Below, one piece after another: positions 43,700 through 53,389 of a stretch of 64,000 nt of DNA (its first letter is position 1; the number at the start of each line of letters is the position of its first letter). The position numbers and the translations under genes are program-made. This DNA is from Acidithiobacillus sp. HP-2 (GTDB lineage Bacteria > Pseudomonadota > Gammaproteobacteria > Acidithiobacillales > Acidithiobacillaceae). The notes beneath the pieces are model-generated. The model saw only the letters and a program-made list of their open reading frames with translations. It made no database searches and had not been told where the DNA came from. Location: NCBI RefSeq assembly GCF_015100155.1, contig NZ_JACKZA010000009.1:83079-147078 (forward strand). The letters run 5' to 3'.

Positions 43700-45322
43700 A
43701 TGTCTTCCTCACCTGAAGCACTGGTTCCGTCAGTGGATGCCTTTCTGGAGGCTATTCAACGGCGCCGGACTTTTGCCATTATTTCCCATCCTGATGCGGG
43801 TAAAACCACCCTGACGGAGAAACTGTTGTTGTTTGGCGGTGCCATTCAACTGGCAGGGACCGTCAAGGCGCGTAAAAGTAGCCGCCATGCTACCAGTGAC
43901 TGGATGGCTATTGAAAAAAATCGCGGCATTTCCGTGGCGAGTTCCGTGATGCAGTTTGAATATGCGGATCACGTGATCAACCTGCTGGATACGCCCGGTC
44001 ACCAGGACTTCTCCGAAGATACTTATCGGGTGCTGACGGCCGTGGATTCGGCCTTGATGGTCATTGACGGCGGTAATGGTGTGGAAGCCCAGACCATCAA
44101 ATTGCTGGAAGTGTGTCGGTTGCGCGATACGCCCATCATCACCTTCATGAACAAGTTTGACCGCGAAAGCCGGGATCCTACGGAACTGATGGATGAAGTG
44201 GAGTCGGTGCTGGGCATTCAATGTGCCCCTGTCACCTGGCCGATTGGTATGGGCAAGCGTTTCCGGGGGGTCTACCACCTGTTGCGGGATGAAGTACTGG
44301 TGTTCGCCCCCGGTGAGGAAACCCGTGAGCAGCAGCTGGAACGGATTGCTGGCCTGGATAATCCGGAACTGGACCGGCGCTTTCCTGAGGAAATGCCCGA
44401 GTTGCGGGAACAGGTGGAACTGCTGCGAGCCGCTTCCAACCCGTTTTCACTGGAAGATTTTCTGGCGGGACAGCAGACCCCAGTATTTTTCGGCTCCGCC
44501 ATCAACAATTTCGGCGTCCGGGAATTACTCGGAGCCCTGATTGACTGGGCACCCTCGCCGCGCCCACGACCAACCACTGGCCGTGCGGTGCAACCTGATG
44601 AACAGGCTTTCAGCGGCTTTGTTTTCAAAATACAGGCCAATATGGATCCCCAGCATCGCGATCGGGTAGCGTTTTTGCGGGTTTGTTCCGGTCATTTTCA
44701 GCGTGGCATGAAAATCAAGCATCTGCGTATAGGGCGTGATATTCAGGTGCATAATCCCATCACTTTTCTGGCCCAGGAAAGAGAGCTGGTGGAAGACGCC
44801 TATGCAGGGGACATCATCGGCCTGCATAACCATGGCAGCATTCAGATTGGTGACAGCTTCAGTCAGGGCGAAGCGCTGCAATTTACGGGAATACCCTATT
44901 TTGCGCCGGAATTGTTCCGGCGGGTGCGGCTGCGCAATCCGCTCAAGGCCAAGCAACTGCAAAAAGGCCTGCAGCAGTTGGCAGAGGAGGGCGCGACCCA
45001 GGTTTTCAAGCCACTGCAGGGTGGCGATATGATTCTGGGGGCAGTGGGCGTGCTGCAATTTGATGTGGTGGCAGAGCGCCTGAAAACTGAATACGCGGTG
45101 GAAGCCATTTTTGATCCGGTTACCGTCCAGACGGCTCGCTGGATTCAATGTGAGGATGCCAAAATCCTGGCGGAATTCACCCGCAAGCATGAAGATCAGT
45201 TGGCTGAAGATGCGGGGGGGCGCCTTGCCTATCTGGCCCCCTCGCGGGTGAATCTGGATTTGACCATGGAACGCTGGCCGCAGGTAATCTTCCATGCCAC
45301 CCGGGAGCATGCGGATACCTGA
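43700..45322 (+). CDS. prfC: Peptide chain release factor 3
   Basis: A 540-residue translational GTPase. The G1 motif is [16 protein letters not shown]2/G3 region NRGISVASS and DTPGHQDF, and G4 NKFDRE. The remaining sequence matches RF3 more than EF-G in length and lacks the EF-G domain IV. It recycles RF1/RF2. The ATG is 9 bases after rimI. Confidence 0.94.
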   Translation: MSSSPEALVPSVDAFLEAIQRRRTFAIISHPDAGKTTLTEKLLLFGGAIQLAGTVKARKSSRHATSDWMAIEKNRGISVASSVMQFEYADHVINLLDTPGHQDFSEDTYRVLTAVDSALMVIDGGNGVEAQTIKLLEVCRLRDTPIITFMNKFDRESRDPTELMDEVESVLGIQCAPVTWPIGMGKRFRGVYHLLRDEVLVFAPGEETREQQLERIAGLDNPELDRRFPEEMPELREQVELLRAASNPFSLEDFLAGQQTPVFFGSAINNFGVRELLGALIDWAPSPRPRPTTGRAVQPDEQAFSGFVFKIQANMDPQHRDRVAFLRVCSGHFQRGMKIKHLRIGRDIQVHNPITFLAQERELVEDAYAGDIIGLHNHGSIQIGDSFSQGEALQFTGIPYFAPELFRRVRLRNPLKAKQLQKGLQQLAEEGATQVFKPLQGGDMILGAVGVLQFDVVAERLKTEYAVEAIFDPVTVQTARWIQCEDAKILAEFTRKHEDQLAEDAGGRLAYLAPSRVNLDLTMERWPQVIFHATREHADT

Positions 45323-45349
45323 GCTTGCAGACAAAAGGAGATTGCACGG

Positions 45350-45793
45350 ATGAAAAAATCCACCCTGATGGTCCTGATGCTGCTGACTTGGCCCCTGGCA
45401 GCGGCTGCTCAGGACCTGGAGTCATTGCGCAATCAGGCCGAGTCTGATCCGGTCGCTTTAGCGCAATTGCAGACCCTCGCCCGTGGGCATGATGCCAAGG
45501 CGGCATTTTATCTGGGGACTCTCTATTCACCGCTGATCACCCGCAAGGAAGTCACCGTCCATAAAGGCTGGCCAGAAACCCTCCATTGGTACCGTAAAGC
45601 TGCAGGATTGGGTCTGGCCCGTGCTGATTTTGACCTGGGTCTTGCTTACGAAGAAGGCCTGGGTGTGCGCAAAAACCCGCAACAGGCCAAGACCTATTTT
45701 GCGCGCATGGCCCATATTGCCCAGCTTGAAACAGCCCTGCCAGCCGCTGCCCAGGTTTCCGCAAACCCGCAGGAGTCGGCGCGGCAGGATTGA
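45350..45793 (+). CDS. Exported Sel1-repeat protein
   Basis: A 147-residue protein with a signal peptide (MKKSTLMVLMLLTWPLAAAAQ, residues 1-21) and two Sel1-type repeats (AKAAFYLGTLYS, ARADFDLGLAYEEGLGV). Sel1 repeats bind proteins. AGGAG is 8 bases before the ATG. Confidence 0.82.
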   Translation: MKKSTLMVLMLLTWPLAAAAQDLESLRNQAESDPVALAQLQTLARGHDAKAAFYLGTLYSPLITRKEVTVHKGWPETLHWYRKAAGLGLARADFDLGLAYEEGLGVRKNPQQAKTYFARMAHIAQLETALPAAAQVSANPQESARQD

Positions 45794-45818
45794 TGGCTGT
45801 TGTGACCGGTCGTAGCGC

Positions 45819-45929
45819 TTATTTGCGCGTCAACAGAAAAACCACTATCCCGACAAATAGCAAGCCTCCAGATAAAGCCAGCAACACCAAGGGATTGCTT
45901 AAACCTGCGAAGGGACTGGCACCGTACAT
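45819..45929 (-). CDS. Small 36-residue membrane protein
   Basis: This short frame is missed by usual length cut-offs. It starts MYGASPFAGLSNP and continues into a single hydrophobic helix (about residues 14-33) ending FLLTRK. A strong AAGGAG stands 5 bases before the ATG. It converges on the Sel1 gene with 25 bases between. Small single-helix proteins often modulate a membrane complex; I cannot say which. Confidence 0.6.
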   Translation of the reverse strand: MYGASPFAGLSNPLVLLALSGGLLFVGIVVFLLTRK

Positions 45930-45992
45930 GGTTGCTCCTTGAAGCCAAATTACCAAACCCTAGCACATAATTCTAAAAAACAGCAGCCACGG

Positions 45993-46046
45993 TCCGGCAG
46001 GATTGAGCAGGCTCCTGGTTAAGACTATTCAGCGGAAGTGGCTGCC
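45993..46046. repeat. Left copy of a diverged 54-bp direct repeat
   Basis: Ungapped comparison with 46926-46979 gives 42 of 54 identical bases, including GACTATTCAG and TCCGGCAGGA. The two copies bracket the glycine-rich protein gene. Confidence 0.7.
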
Positions 46047-46135
46047 AAATCAAGGATGAAGGAGACCAACCGATTGCCATACGAACGGCATGATTTACCT
46101 TTGTCCTGTTACAACTTCTACATCTGAAACAATTT

Positions 46136-46594
46136 TTACAGACCACCCAAACTGCTGGAGCTTCCAGAAGATAGGGAAGAACTACTCATGGTGTTAATAC
46201 CGAGTGAGAGCAGAGAAGCTTCCGCAGGATTCTGGTTGATGCCGATAGATACCAAGCTGCCTACGGATAAAGCAAAACCTGAGTCCTGGCCGGTAACACC
46301 ACCCAGAAGATCGCCCAGATCGCCGACTACTCCGCCGACTAAGCCACCGAGCAAGCCCTGTACATCAGCGCTGAGTGTTTCGCCAGTGCTGCCTTGAGCC
46401 GTGTTGGCGTCAGCCTGGACAAGGTTGCCAGTGTGACTTGGGGCATTGATGGAGACCGAGGCGGCAGTACCAACTTGCACCTGCGTGCCCCCGCCTTGAT
46501 TGGTGATTCCACCCAGTAGCTGTCCTACTGAACTCACCAGATCGGCGAGAACGCTACCGAGACTTCCCTTTGCGCTAGCAAAAATTCCAGTCAT
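46136..46594 (-). CDS. Glycine- and serine-rich low-complexity protein with internal duplication
   Basis: A 152-residue protein rich in Gly, Ser, Leu and Val. Residues 21-51 and 91-121 are repeats (LLGGIT...QVQVG...SVSIN versus LLGGVT...ALSVG...SIGIN). AGGAG is 8 bases before the ATG, so the gene is real and likely translated. No signal peptide, cysteines or catalytic motif is visible. It might be a secreted or surface polymer or a bacteriocin-like peptide; this is speculation. Confidence 0.6.
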   Translation of the reverse strand: MTGIFASAKGSLGSVLADLVSSVGQLLGGITNQGGGTQVQVGTAASVSINAPSHTGNLVQADANTAQGSTGETLSADVQGLLGGLVGGVVGDLGDLLGGVTGQDSGFALSVGSLVSIGINQNPAEASLLSLGINTMSSSSLSSGSSSSLGGL

Positions 46595-47008
46595 TTCGAG
46601 TGCTCCTAAATGTTAGATGATGAAATGGGTTTATGTTTAGAATTACCCCAATATTGTTGGGATGTTACCTTAAAAATACGCCTTCAGATGGGAAGAGTAC
46701 GATAGTTTAGCAAAAATCATGCCATATTCTGTGGGTTGATTTGTTTATCTTAGTGGTTGAGTAAAATGAATTTTCCAGAAAATTCTAATATAATTATTTT
46801 ATTATAATAAAATCATGTATATTATTATGTAACGTATCTAGGTGTGTGGGTTACAAACTTTTCCGCTTCACCTTCCTTGATAATGCACCCACTCTGTGTA
46901 GAGATTGAGATCTATTGGTAGAGGCTCCGGCAGGACTGGGTAAGCTCTTGGCTGCGACTATTCAGCAGAATTAACTGCCGTTTTTAGGATAAACGGGTTG
47001 TAGCTTGT
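46595..47008. other. AT-rich intergenic region with two perfect palindromes
   Basis: No gene is seen in these 414 bases. The stretch 46740-46850 is strongly AT-rich and holds GAATTTTC-CA-GAAAATTC (46768-46785) and the 18-base palindrome ATTTTATTATAATAAAAT (46796-46813), upstream of the glycine-rich gene on the minus strand. They may form its promoter and operator. Confidence 0.55.
46926..46979. repeat. Right copy of a diverged 54-bp direct repeat
   Basis: Partner of 45993-46046 in the same orientation, about 930 bases away, with the glycine-rich gene and its AT-rich promoter region between. No transposase lies between them. Confidence 0.7.
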
Positions 47009-48520
47009 CTAGAAAGCAAGGGTTTGCGCCAGTCGCCGGTACTGGATGGCCTCGGCCAGATGCTGCAGGCTGATTGTGGCGCTTTCTTCCAGATCGGCAA
47101 TGCTGCGGGCCAGACGTAAAACGCGGTGGTAACCACGGGCGGAAAGATGCAGGGTGTCAGCGGCACGCGTCAGTAAGCGGGCGCCCTCGGGCTGTAGCGC
47201 ACAATACTGGTCCAACGCTTCACCCTGCAGTTGGGCATTGCGGCAGGACTGTCGTTGCCACTGTCGGTTTATGGCCGCGCTGATCCGCTCGCGCCAGTAG
47301 GCAGAATTTTCGCCTTCTGGCGCTTTTTGCAGGAGTTCTACCGGAAGACTCGGTACTTCTATTTGGATATCCATACGATCCAGCAGGGGGCCGGAAAGAC
47401 GGCTGCGATACTGGGAAATTTGGGTTGGGGTGCATACACAGGCCTGGTGGGGGTTACCGAGATTGCCGCAGGGGCAGGGATTCATGGCGGCAATCAACTG
47501 AAAACGCGCCGGGAAGGTGCTTTGCCGGGCGGCTCTGGAAATATGGATTTCGCCGGACTCCAGAGGTTCCCGCAGCACTTCGAGAACACTCCGCGAGAAT
47601 TCCGGCATTTCATCCAGAAAAAGAATACCATGATGCGCAAGACTGATTTCTCCGGGGCGGGGGCGCGATCCCCCACCCACCAGCGCTGCCGAAGAGGCAC
47701 TGTGATGGGGGGAACGAAAGGGACGTTGCCCCCAGCGCTGCACATCAAATCCACCGCTTTGCAAACTATGGATGGCGGCCACTTCCAGGGCTTCGTTGCG
47801 GCGCAGGTGCGGAAGCAATCCGGGCAAACGCGCGGCCAGCATGCTTTTCCCGGTCCCGGGAGGCCCGGACAGGAGAATATGATGACCACCAACGGCCGCA
47901 ATAATCAGTGCCCGTTTGACGGTTTCCTGGCCGCGTACATCCCGCAAGTCCGGGTAGGGAAGAGCATCACCGTCGATCTCGTCATGAGGCACCGTTTCCG
48001 GCAGTTGTTGGGTGCCGCGCAGGTGGGCCACCGCTTCCGCGAGATTGTGGCAGGCCAATACGGGCGCCGTGCGAGCCAAAGCAGCTTCCACGGCATTGCC
48101 CTCCGGGAGCAGTAAAACATGTCCGGCCTGACCAGCAGCCAGACTGCTGGAGAGGGCTCCAGTCACCGGACGCAAACTGCCATCCAGCGCCAGCTCTCCG
48201 ATCATTTCCAGATTTTCCAGGGCTTTCAGAGGAATCTGACCACTGGCGGCGAGAATGCCAATGGCAATGGGCAGATCAAAACGCCCCCCATCCTTGGGGA
48301 GATCGGCAGGAGCCAGATTGACGACCATGCGTCGGGCCGGAAACTCGAATCCACTGTTCTGAATGGCAGAGCGGACGCGATCCCGGGATTCCTTGACGGC
48401 AGTCTCGGCCAATCCCACCATAGCAAATGTGGGTAGACCCGGCCCCAGATCGCATTCTACGGCGACTGCAGCAGCATGCACCCCCGTGAGCGCACGACTC
48501 TGGACAATCGCCAGAGGCAA
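47009..48520 (-). CDS. YifB-family Mg-chelatase-like AAA+ ATPase (ComM)
   Basis: A 503-residue protein with an N-terminal ChlI-like domain, Walker A ILSGPPGTGKSMLAARL and Walker B GILFLDEMPEF, then a C-terminal zinc-binding cysteine group (CPCGNLGNPHQACVC). ComM homologues act as branch migration helicases in natural transformation. The length is typical. Confidence 0.9.
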   Translation of the reverse strand: MPLAIVQSRALTGVHAAAVAVECDLGPGLPTFAMVGLAETAVKESRDRVRSAIQNSGFEFPARRMVVNLAPADLPKDGGRFDLPIAIGILAASGQIPLKALENLEMIGELALDGSLRPVTGALSSSLAAGQAGHVLLLPEGNAVEAALARTAPVLACHNLAEAVAHLRGTQQLPETVPHDEIDGDALPYPDLRDVRGQETVKRALIIAAVGGHHILLSGPPGTGKSMLAARLPGLLPHLRRNEALEVAAIHSLQSGGFDVQRWGQRPFRSPHHSASSAALVGGGSRPRPGEISLAHHGILFLDEMPEFSRSVLEVLREPLESGEIHISRAARQSTFPARFQLIAAMNPCPCGNLGNPHQACVCTPTQISQYRSRLSGPLLDRMDIQIEVPSLPVELLQKAPEGENSAYWRERISAAINRQWQRQSCRNAQLQGEALDQYCALQPEGARLLTRAADTLHLSARGYHRVLRLARSIADLEESATISLQHLAEAIQYRRLAQTLAF

Positions 48521-48523
48521 AGT

Positions 48524-48787
48524 TCAGTCCTTGTCGGTATTTTCGTCGAGGGCTGCTTTGGGAGCCAGTGCGTCCAGACGCGCTTCCAGGGCCGCTACGC
48601 GCGCGGCCAGTCGGGATACCAGATCCTGCTGGACATCAAATTCGTCGCGGGTAACCAGATCCAGACGATCCAAAGCGTTGGAGAGAATGGCCTTGACCTG
48701 TTTGTCCACATCTTCCTTGACGGTGCCCAGGCGCGCAAAAGCGTCACCAAGAGTGGCAGCAATATCATCAGCAATACGGTGTTGCAT
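48524..48787 (-). CDS. ubiK: UbiK, ubiquinone biosynthesis accessory factor
   Basis: An 87-residue helical, coiled-coil protein of the BMFP family (VTRDEFDVQQDLVSRLAARVAALEARL). UbiK aids ubiquinone assembly at late steps. AAGGAG precedes the ATG by 6 bases. Its position next to two Ubi monooxygenases supports the assignment. Confidence 0.85.
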   Translation of the reverse strand: MQHRIADDIAATLGDAFARLGTVKEDVDKQVKAILSNALDRLDLVTRDEFDVQQDLVSRLAARVAALEARLDALAPKAALDENTDKD

Positions 48788-48797
48788 GGTGGTCTCC

Positions 48798-49985
48798 TTA
48801 AAGGCCCATGGCCTGACGAATCAGAAAGCGTTTAACCGGTGGAAGCATTGCCGTTCCCAGCATGCCAATGTCGCGCAGGCGGGCAAGACCGCGACTGCGA
48901 TTGGAAAACAGATGGCTCAATGCCCCGCAGGTCATTACATTGAGAAGATTATCAGGGCGTCGCGCTCTTTGATAGCGGCGCAGCGCAGGATCATCTCCCC
49001 AGTCCTCATGTTGGGCTCGGGCATCGCGAATGGTGCTGATCAATGCCTGAGCATCGCGAAAGCCCAGATTGACCCCCAGTCCGGCCAATGGATGCACCCC
49101 ATGCGCACTATCTCCCAGAACCACGCAACGCTCACCCGTATAACGGCTGCTGTGCAGACCGGAAAGCGGGTAACTGCTGCGTTTGCCGATACGCACAAAG
49201 TGCCCCAGTTGCGGCCCGAATGCCAGTTGAAGGGCCGCTAAAAATGCGCTGTCATCCATGGCCATCAAGCGCCGCTCCAAGGCATGTTTGGCGCTCCAGA
49301 CGATGGATGCACGGGGATGATTTTCGGCATCAGCGCTGAAGGGCAGGACGGCCAGGGGGCCGGTCGCCAGAAAACGCTGATAAGCGATCCCGCGATGGGG
49401 TTTTTCCATCCATACGGTGGCGGTGATGGCATCCTGGCCGTAGTCTTCCTGAAAAACAGGTGCCTGAATGAGCTGCTTGCGCAGCGGAGACTGACGGCCT
49501 TCGGCGATGGCGAGGAGGGTGGCCCTGTATTCGGTTCCATCTTTCGCGGTAAGTTGCATGTGTTGCTGATCAGCCCGGGCCTGGGCGATTTCCTGCGCGT
49601 AAAGCACCGTGACTCCCGCCTCAGCCAGTGCGGCATGGAGTTGCTGCTCCAAACGCCGGTTTTCAACAATATGACCGAGAAAGGTTTCGCCGGCTTCTTC
49701 GGCGTCCAGATGAATGCTGCCGGAATTTTCAGCATCCCAGACCCGCATTCTTTCGACTTTGCTGCCATGCGTGGCCAGGTCGATACCGAGTTCCTGCAAA
49801 AACCGCTGAGAACCATTGGCCACCAGGCTCGCTCGCTCCGAGGGATCGGCCAGGGCGCAGACCGGTTGCGGACGCTTTTCAAAAAGTGCGACCCGGAGAC
49901 CGCTTTGCCGGGCAGCCAGCGCCAGACTGGCACCCACCATGCCTGCTCCGGAAATGATCAGGTCGTAATGTGCGTCAGTGGACAT
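48798..49985 (-). CDS. UbiF/UbiI-type FAD-dependent ubiquinone hydroxylase
   Basis: A 395-residue aromatic hydroxylase with N-terminal DLIISGAGMVGASLALAAR and C-terminal CVVLGDSAHGVHPLAGLGVNLGF. It belongs to the UbiH/F/I/Coq6 family that hydroxylates the ring of polyprenylphenols. It overlaps the UbiH gene by 11 bases. Which ring position it acts on cannot be told from the sequence. Confidence 0.86.
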   Translation of the reverse strand: MSTDAHYDLIISGAGMVGASLALAARQSGLRVALFEKRPQPVCALADPSERASLVANGSQRFLQELGIDLATHGSKVERMRVWDAENSGSIHLDAEEAGETFLGHIVENRRLEQQLHAALAEAGVTVLYAQEIAQARADQQHMQLTAKDGTEYRATLLAIAEGRQSPLRKQLIQAPVFQEDYGQDAITATVWMEKPHRGIAYQRFLATGPLAVLPFSADAENHPRASIVWSAKHALERRLMAMDDSAFLAALQLAFGPQLGHFVRIGKRSSYPLSGLHSSRYTGERCVVLGDSAHGVHPLAGLGVNLGFRDAQALISTIRDARAQHEDWGDDPALRRYQRARRPDNLLNVMTCGALSHLFSNRSRGLARLRDIGMLGTAMLPPVKRFLIRQAMGL

Positions 49986-51204
49986 GGACAGACTCCCGCA
50001 TCAGGTCCGGGATGGTGCTTCCGGCAGGCAGGCGAATTCCCGCCAGACGGGCAGCGAGCTCGCGTTTCCCGAGTGTGCTTTGTTCGAGCAGGGCAAGGGC
50101 TGCAGCACGGGCGAAACGCAATGGCAGGCGCGGACTGCTGAACAGGCGGTTCATGGCTTCGGTGAAGGCGATGGTTTCCAGGCGGTCCCGGCGGCGAATC
50201 CGGCTGTAATCTTCCAGCAAGCGTCTGGCCCCTGGATCCTGCCCGGCATCGGCGGCCTCCCGAAGCAGGGCGGCCAGGGTGATGACATCGCGCAAGCCCA
50301 GATTGTAACCTTGGCCAGCCAGGGGATGGAGCGTTTGCGCCGCATTTCCCATCAGTGCCAGACGTTGACTGGGCTGAGCCCATAAGCGCTGGAAAAACAG
50401 CGGATATACGCTACGTGGACCAACGCCGGTCAGTAGAGGAAGATGGGGTGGCCGCTGGCGGTTCAGGGCTTCCAGAAAAGCGAAATCACTTAAATCCAGC
50501 ATCTGGCTGGCAGCACTGGGACGCAGGCTCCAGACAATGGAAAATTGCTGTTGACCAATAGGCAAAAAAGCCAGTGGCCCGCTCTCCTGAAAATGTTCAA
50601 AGGCAATGCCCGGTAAGGCTTCGCGCGGTGTGACCGTGGCGACAATGGCATGGCGGTTATGATCCCAGCCCATGCGCTGCAAAGCCGCCAGACGGGCAAG
50701 ACCCCCATGTCCTCCGTCGGCCACGACCGCCAGCGCCGTGTCCACGCGCAGGTCCGGCCAATCGAGCTGGAGACGATCTGGAAACCACTGCATGCCTGCC
50801 AGAGGCCCCGCCGCCTCCTGTTGCAGCGTACTACATTGCGCCAGCGGCATTGCCAGCGCTGCTTGCAAGGTGTTCAGTCCGGCTACTTCGCCCAGGCGTT
50901 GTTCCGGCGCTTCCAGAAGCTGCTGCTCCAGGCGGACCCGTCCGCTGAGTCCCTGCTGGGTGATCTGGACGGTTTCAATGGCGGCAGCATCATGCAGCGG
51001 CATTTGGACACCGAGATGGCTGAGAAGACGACGACTCCCCAGTGCCAGGGCAACCGTCCGCTCACTATGCGCAGGGCGGGGCTGCTGCAGCGGAAAGGTG
51101 TCCACCATGAGTATGTTGAGGGATGTCCGTTTCAGGGCCAGCACCAGACTGTGCGCCACAGGCCCATTGCCGAGGATGGTGATATCGGCGGTCAGGCTAC
51201 GCAT
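49975..51204 (-). CDS. ubiH: UbiH-like FAD-dependent monooxygenase
   Basis: About 409 residues from ATG 51204 (GGAG is 5 bases before it), with the motif LMGNAAQTLHPLAGQGYNLGLRD; the GNAAQ version of the GD motif is the UbiH type. The N-terminal FAD motif is ILGNGPVAHSLVLAL, with alanine in place of the last glycine of GxGxxG. It hydroxylates a ubiquinone intermediate. Confidence 0.85.
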   Translation of the reverse strand: MRSLTADITILGNGPVAHSLVLALKRTSLNILMVDTFPLQQPRPAHSERTVALALGSRRLLSHLGVQMPLHDAAAIETVQITQQGLSGRVRLEQQLLEAPEQRLGEVAGLNTLQAALAMPLAQCSTLQQEAAGPLAGMQWFPDRLQLDWPDLRVDTALAVVADGGHGGLARLAALQRMGWDHNRHAIVATVTPREALPGIAFEHFQESGPLAFLPIGQQQFSIVWSLRPSAASQMLDLSDFAFLEALNRQRPPHLPLLTGVGPRSVYPLFFQRLWAQPSQRLALMGNAAQTLHPLAGQGYNLGLRDVITLAALLREAADAGQDPGARRLLEDYSRIRRRDRLETIAFTEAMNRLFSSPRLPLRFARAAALALLEQSTLGKRELAARLAGIRLPAGSTIPDLMRESVHVH

Positions 51205-51329
51205 AATTTCTCCGGTACTTGAGCATATCCCCTCATTTAAGACCAAGATGCCGCTTGCAGCAAGTCATGAAGCTGCAAATCCGGCGGTGCATGCGGACAC
51301 AAGCCATCAGAAAGTCCTAGAATGGCTGG

Positions 51330-52154
51330 ATGGAGATTCGCTCAGTGAACCATAACGGCAACTCAGCTGGAACGCCGCAAAACCCTTTTCTGCAGGGGTT
51401 GATTGACAGTCATTGTCATCTGGATGACGAGGCCTTTGCTCCAGACCGTAGCGCCGTCATACAAAGGGCCAAAAATGCTGGCATCGATAAAATTCTGGTG
51501 CCTGCTTATAGTCCGGCATTTTGGCCGCGTCTGCAGCATCTCTGCGCGCAGCAGTCCATGCTTTATCCGGCGTACGGGGTGCACCCTTTGTATATCAATG
51601 CCTGTGCTTCCAACTGGCTTGAGCAACTGCGAAGCCAGCTGGATCAGGCGGTGGCAGTCGGCGAAATTGGACTCGATCTTTCGGAAAATGCGCCTGATTA
51701 TGCGTCGCAAGTGGACTGCCTGAAAATGCAATTGCATCTGGCCCAAGAGCTGGATTTGCCGGTGATTCTCCACGCGCGTCGCACCCTGGAAAATCTGTCA
51801 CTCATTCTCAAGGATTTTCCGGGTCTGCGCGGGGTGGTGCACAGTTTTTCCGGGAGTCTGGTACAGGCCCAACGACTGGTGGACAGGGGATTTTATCTGG
51901 GGTTAGGTGGGGCTTTTACCCATGCGCGGGCGCTGCGCCTGCGGGCCACTATCCAGTCCCTGCCCCTGGAGCAGATTCTGGTTGAAACGGACGCTCCCTG
52001 GCAATCTGCCGAAAGTTACCGGGGGCAGCGCAACGAACCCGCCTTTCTGCTGGAAACCGTCCATGCGCTTGCACGTCTGCTCCAGATGTCGCCGCAAGCG
52101 TTGGCAGAGCAGCTCACCCGTAATACTCTGGCTCTTTTTCAGGAAAAACTATAA
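51330..52154 (+). CDS. tatD: TatD-family metal-dependent hydrolase
   Basis: A 274-residue TIM-barrel protein: LIDSHCHLDDEAF (metal-binding HxH), VGEIGLDL (glutamate), ILHARRT and LVETDAPWQ (histidine and aspartate), the four classic metal ligands. TatD enzymes are DNA 3'-5' exonucleases. The first ATG is used; some 15 extra N-terminal residues are possible non-conserved sequence. It abuts tcdA with no gap. Confidence 0.87.
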   Translation: MEIRSVNHNGNSAGTPQNPFLQGLIDSHCHLDDEAFAPDRSAVIQRAKNAGIDKILVPAYSPAFWPRLQHLCAQQSMLYPAYGVHPLYINACASNWLEQLRSQLDQAVAVGEIGLDLSENAPDYASQVDCLKMQLHLAQELDLPVILHARRTLENLSLILKDFPGLRGVVHSFSGSLVQAQRLVDRGFYLGLGGAFTHARALRLRATIQSLPLEQILVETDAPWQSAESYRGQRNEPAFLLETVHALARLLQMSPQALAEQLTRNTLALFQEKL

Positions 52155-52913
52155 ATGCAAGATCCCTTTATTCGTAGTGAAATTCTTTTGGGTGCTTCGG
52201 CAGTGGCCGATTTGCGGCACCGCCATGTACTTATTGCCGGAGTGGGGGGCGTGGGGGGGTATGTAGCAGAAAACCTGGCCCGGGCGGGGATCGGTAAAAT
52301 CACCCTGGTTGATCACGATGTGGTCTCCTCATCGAATATTAACCGCCAGTTGGTGGCTTTGCACTCGACGCTGGACCAGCCGAAGGTGGCAGTGATGGCG
52401 GCACGTATTCAGGATATTTCTCCAGATTGTGAAGTGGTTGCCCGTGAGGCGTTTATTACCATCGACAACGCCGAGCAGATCCTGCGTGAAAGTGGCGCGG
52501 AAGTAGTGGCGGATTGTATTGATGCCATTGCCTGGAAAGCGGTTCTTATTCAGTCTGCCCAGCACTTGGGTCTGGAAGTGTTTTCGAGTATGGGCGCAGG
52601 GAATCGCCTGGATCCCCGGCGGGTGCGAGTGGCCAAATTGAATCAGACGGAGACATGTCCGCTGGCCCGTGAAATCCGGGCGTTGCTCCGTAAAAACGGC
52701 GCCAGCCTCGATTTTCTGACCGTATTTTCTGATGAAGCGCCGCGACCTGCGGCTCCCCAGGAGCCGGTAAGTGGCCCGCAGGGGCGGCCCAAAACGGTCA
52801 ATGGAACCATTTCCTATATGCCCGCGATATTTGGTGTGTTGCTTTCTGGAATGATTGTGCAATATCTCGTTGGAGCTTGTGAAAATATCAAAGAGCATCT
52901 AATTGTAAATTGA
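52155..52913 (+). CDS. tcdA: tRNA threonylcarbamoyladenosine dehydratase TcdA
   Basis: A 252-residue E1-like ThiF-fold enzyme: VLIAGVGGVGGYVAENLARAG (nucleotide motif), then NRQLVAL and DCIDAIAWK, matching CsdL/TcdA, which cyclises t6A to ct6A in tRNA. The cysteine in TETCPLAREIRALLRK is the usual one. It starts with ATG one base after the tatD stop. Confidence 0.86.
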   Translation: MQDPFIRSEILLGASAVADLRHRHVLIAGVGGVGGYVAENLARAGIGKITLVDHDVVSSSNINRQLVALHSTLDQPKVAVMAARIQDISPDCEVVAREAFITIDNAEQILRESGAEVVADCIDAIAWKAVLIQSAQHLGLEVFSSMGAGNRLDPRRVRVAKLNQTETCPLAREIRALLRKNGASLDFLTVFSDEAPRPAAPQEPVSGPQGRPKTVNGTISYMPAIFGVLLSGMIVQYLVGACENIKEHLIVN

Positions 52914-52986
52914 AGGCTATTAGTTCAATTAAAATTAATATAATTGATTTATTATATACTGACATATCGTTGGGGCGCTTTAAGTT

Positions 52987-53376
52987 ATGGCAAAATTCAT
53001 GAGTACCGAGTGGATTCGTCTGGTGGGTAAACAATGGGATACGCATCCGGAAATTCAGAAAGATCTGAAAAACTTCAATGCGACCTGGGAATACTATATT
53101 GAGGATCGTCCCGATATCCCCCATGTCATGCTTTTCTGCAAAGCCGGGAAAGTCATCTATGCGGGCCCTTCCGATGGTCGTCGTCGTGATTTCATCATGT
53201 GGACATCCATGGACAACTGGGAAAAAATTCTTTCCGGCGAACTGTCCGGAAAAGCCGCACTGATGACCCGTAAGCTGAAATTTAAAGGGTCCATGATGAC
53301 CGCGATGAAATATATGACCCCATTTAATATTCATCTGAGTATTCTGGGTGAAATACCCGTCGATTTTGATAGTTAG
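52987..53376 (+). CDS. SCP2 sterol-carrier-domain protein
   Basis: A 129-residue protein that resembles the SCP2 domain: WEKILSGELSGKAALMTRKLKFKG (middle, named by its position 75-98) and a hydrophobic cavity pattern. SCP2 domains bind lipids or hydrophobic acyl groups. It is followed by a PhnD-like protein 13 bases later, and an AT-rich promoter-like stretch lies upstream. Confidence 0.72.
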   Translation: MAKFMSTEWIRLVGKQWDTHPEIQKDLKNFNATWEYYIEDRPDIPHVMLFCKAGKVIYAGPSDGRRRDFIMWTSMDNWEKILSGELSGKAALMTRKLKFKGSMMTAMKYMTPFNIHLSILGEIPVDFDS

Positions 53377-53389
53377 GGCGGATGCCTTG

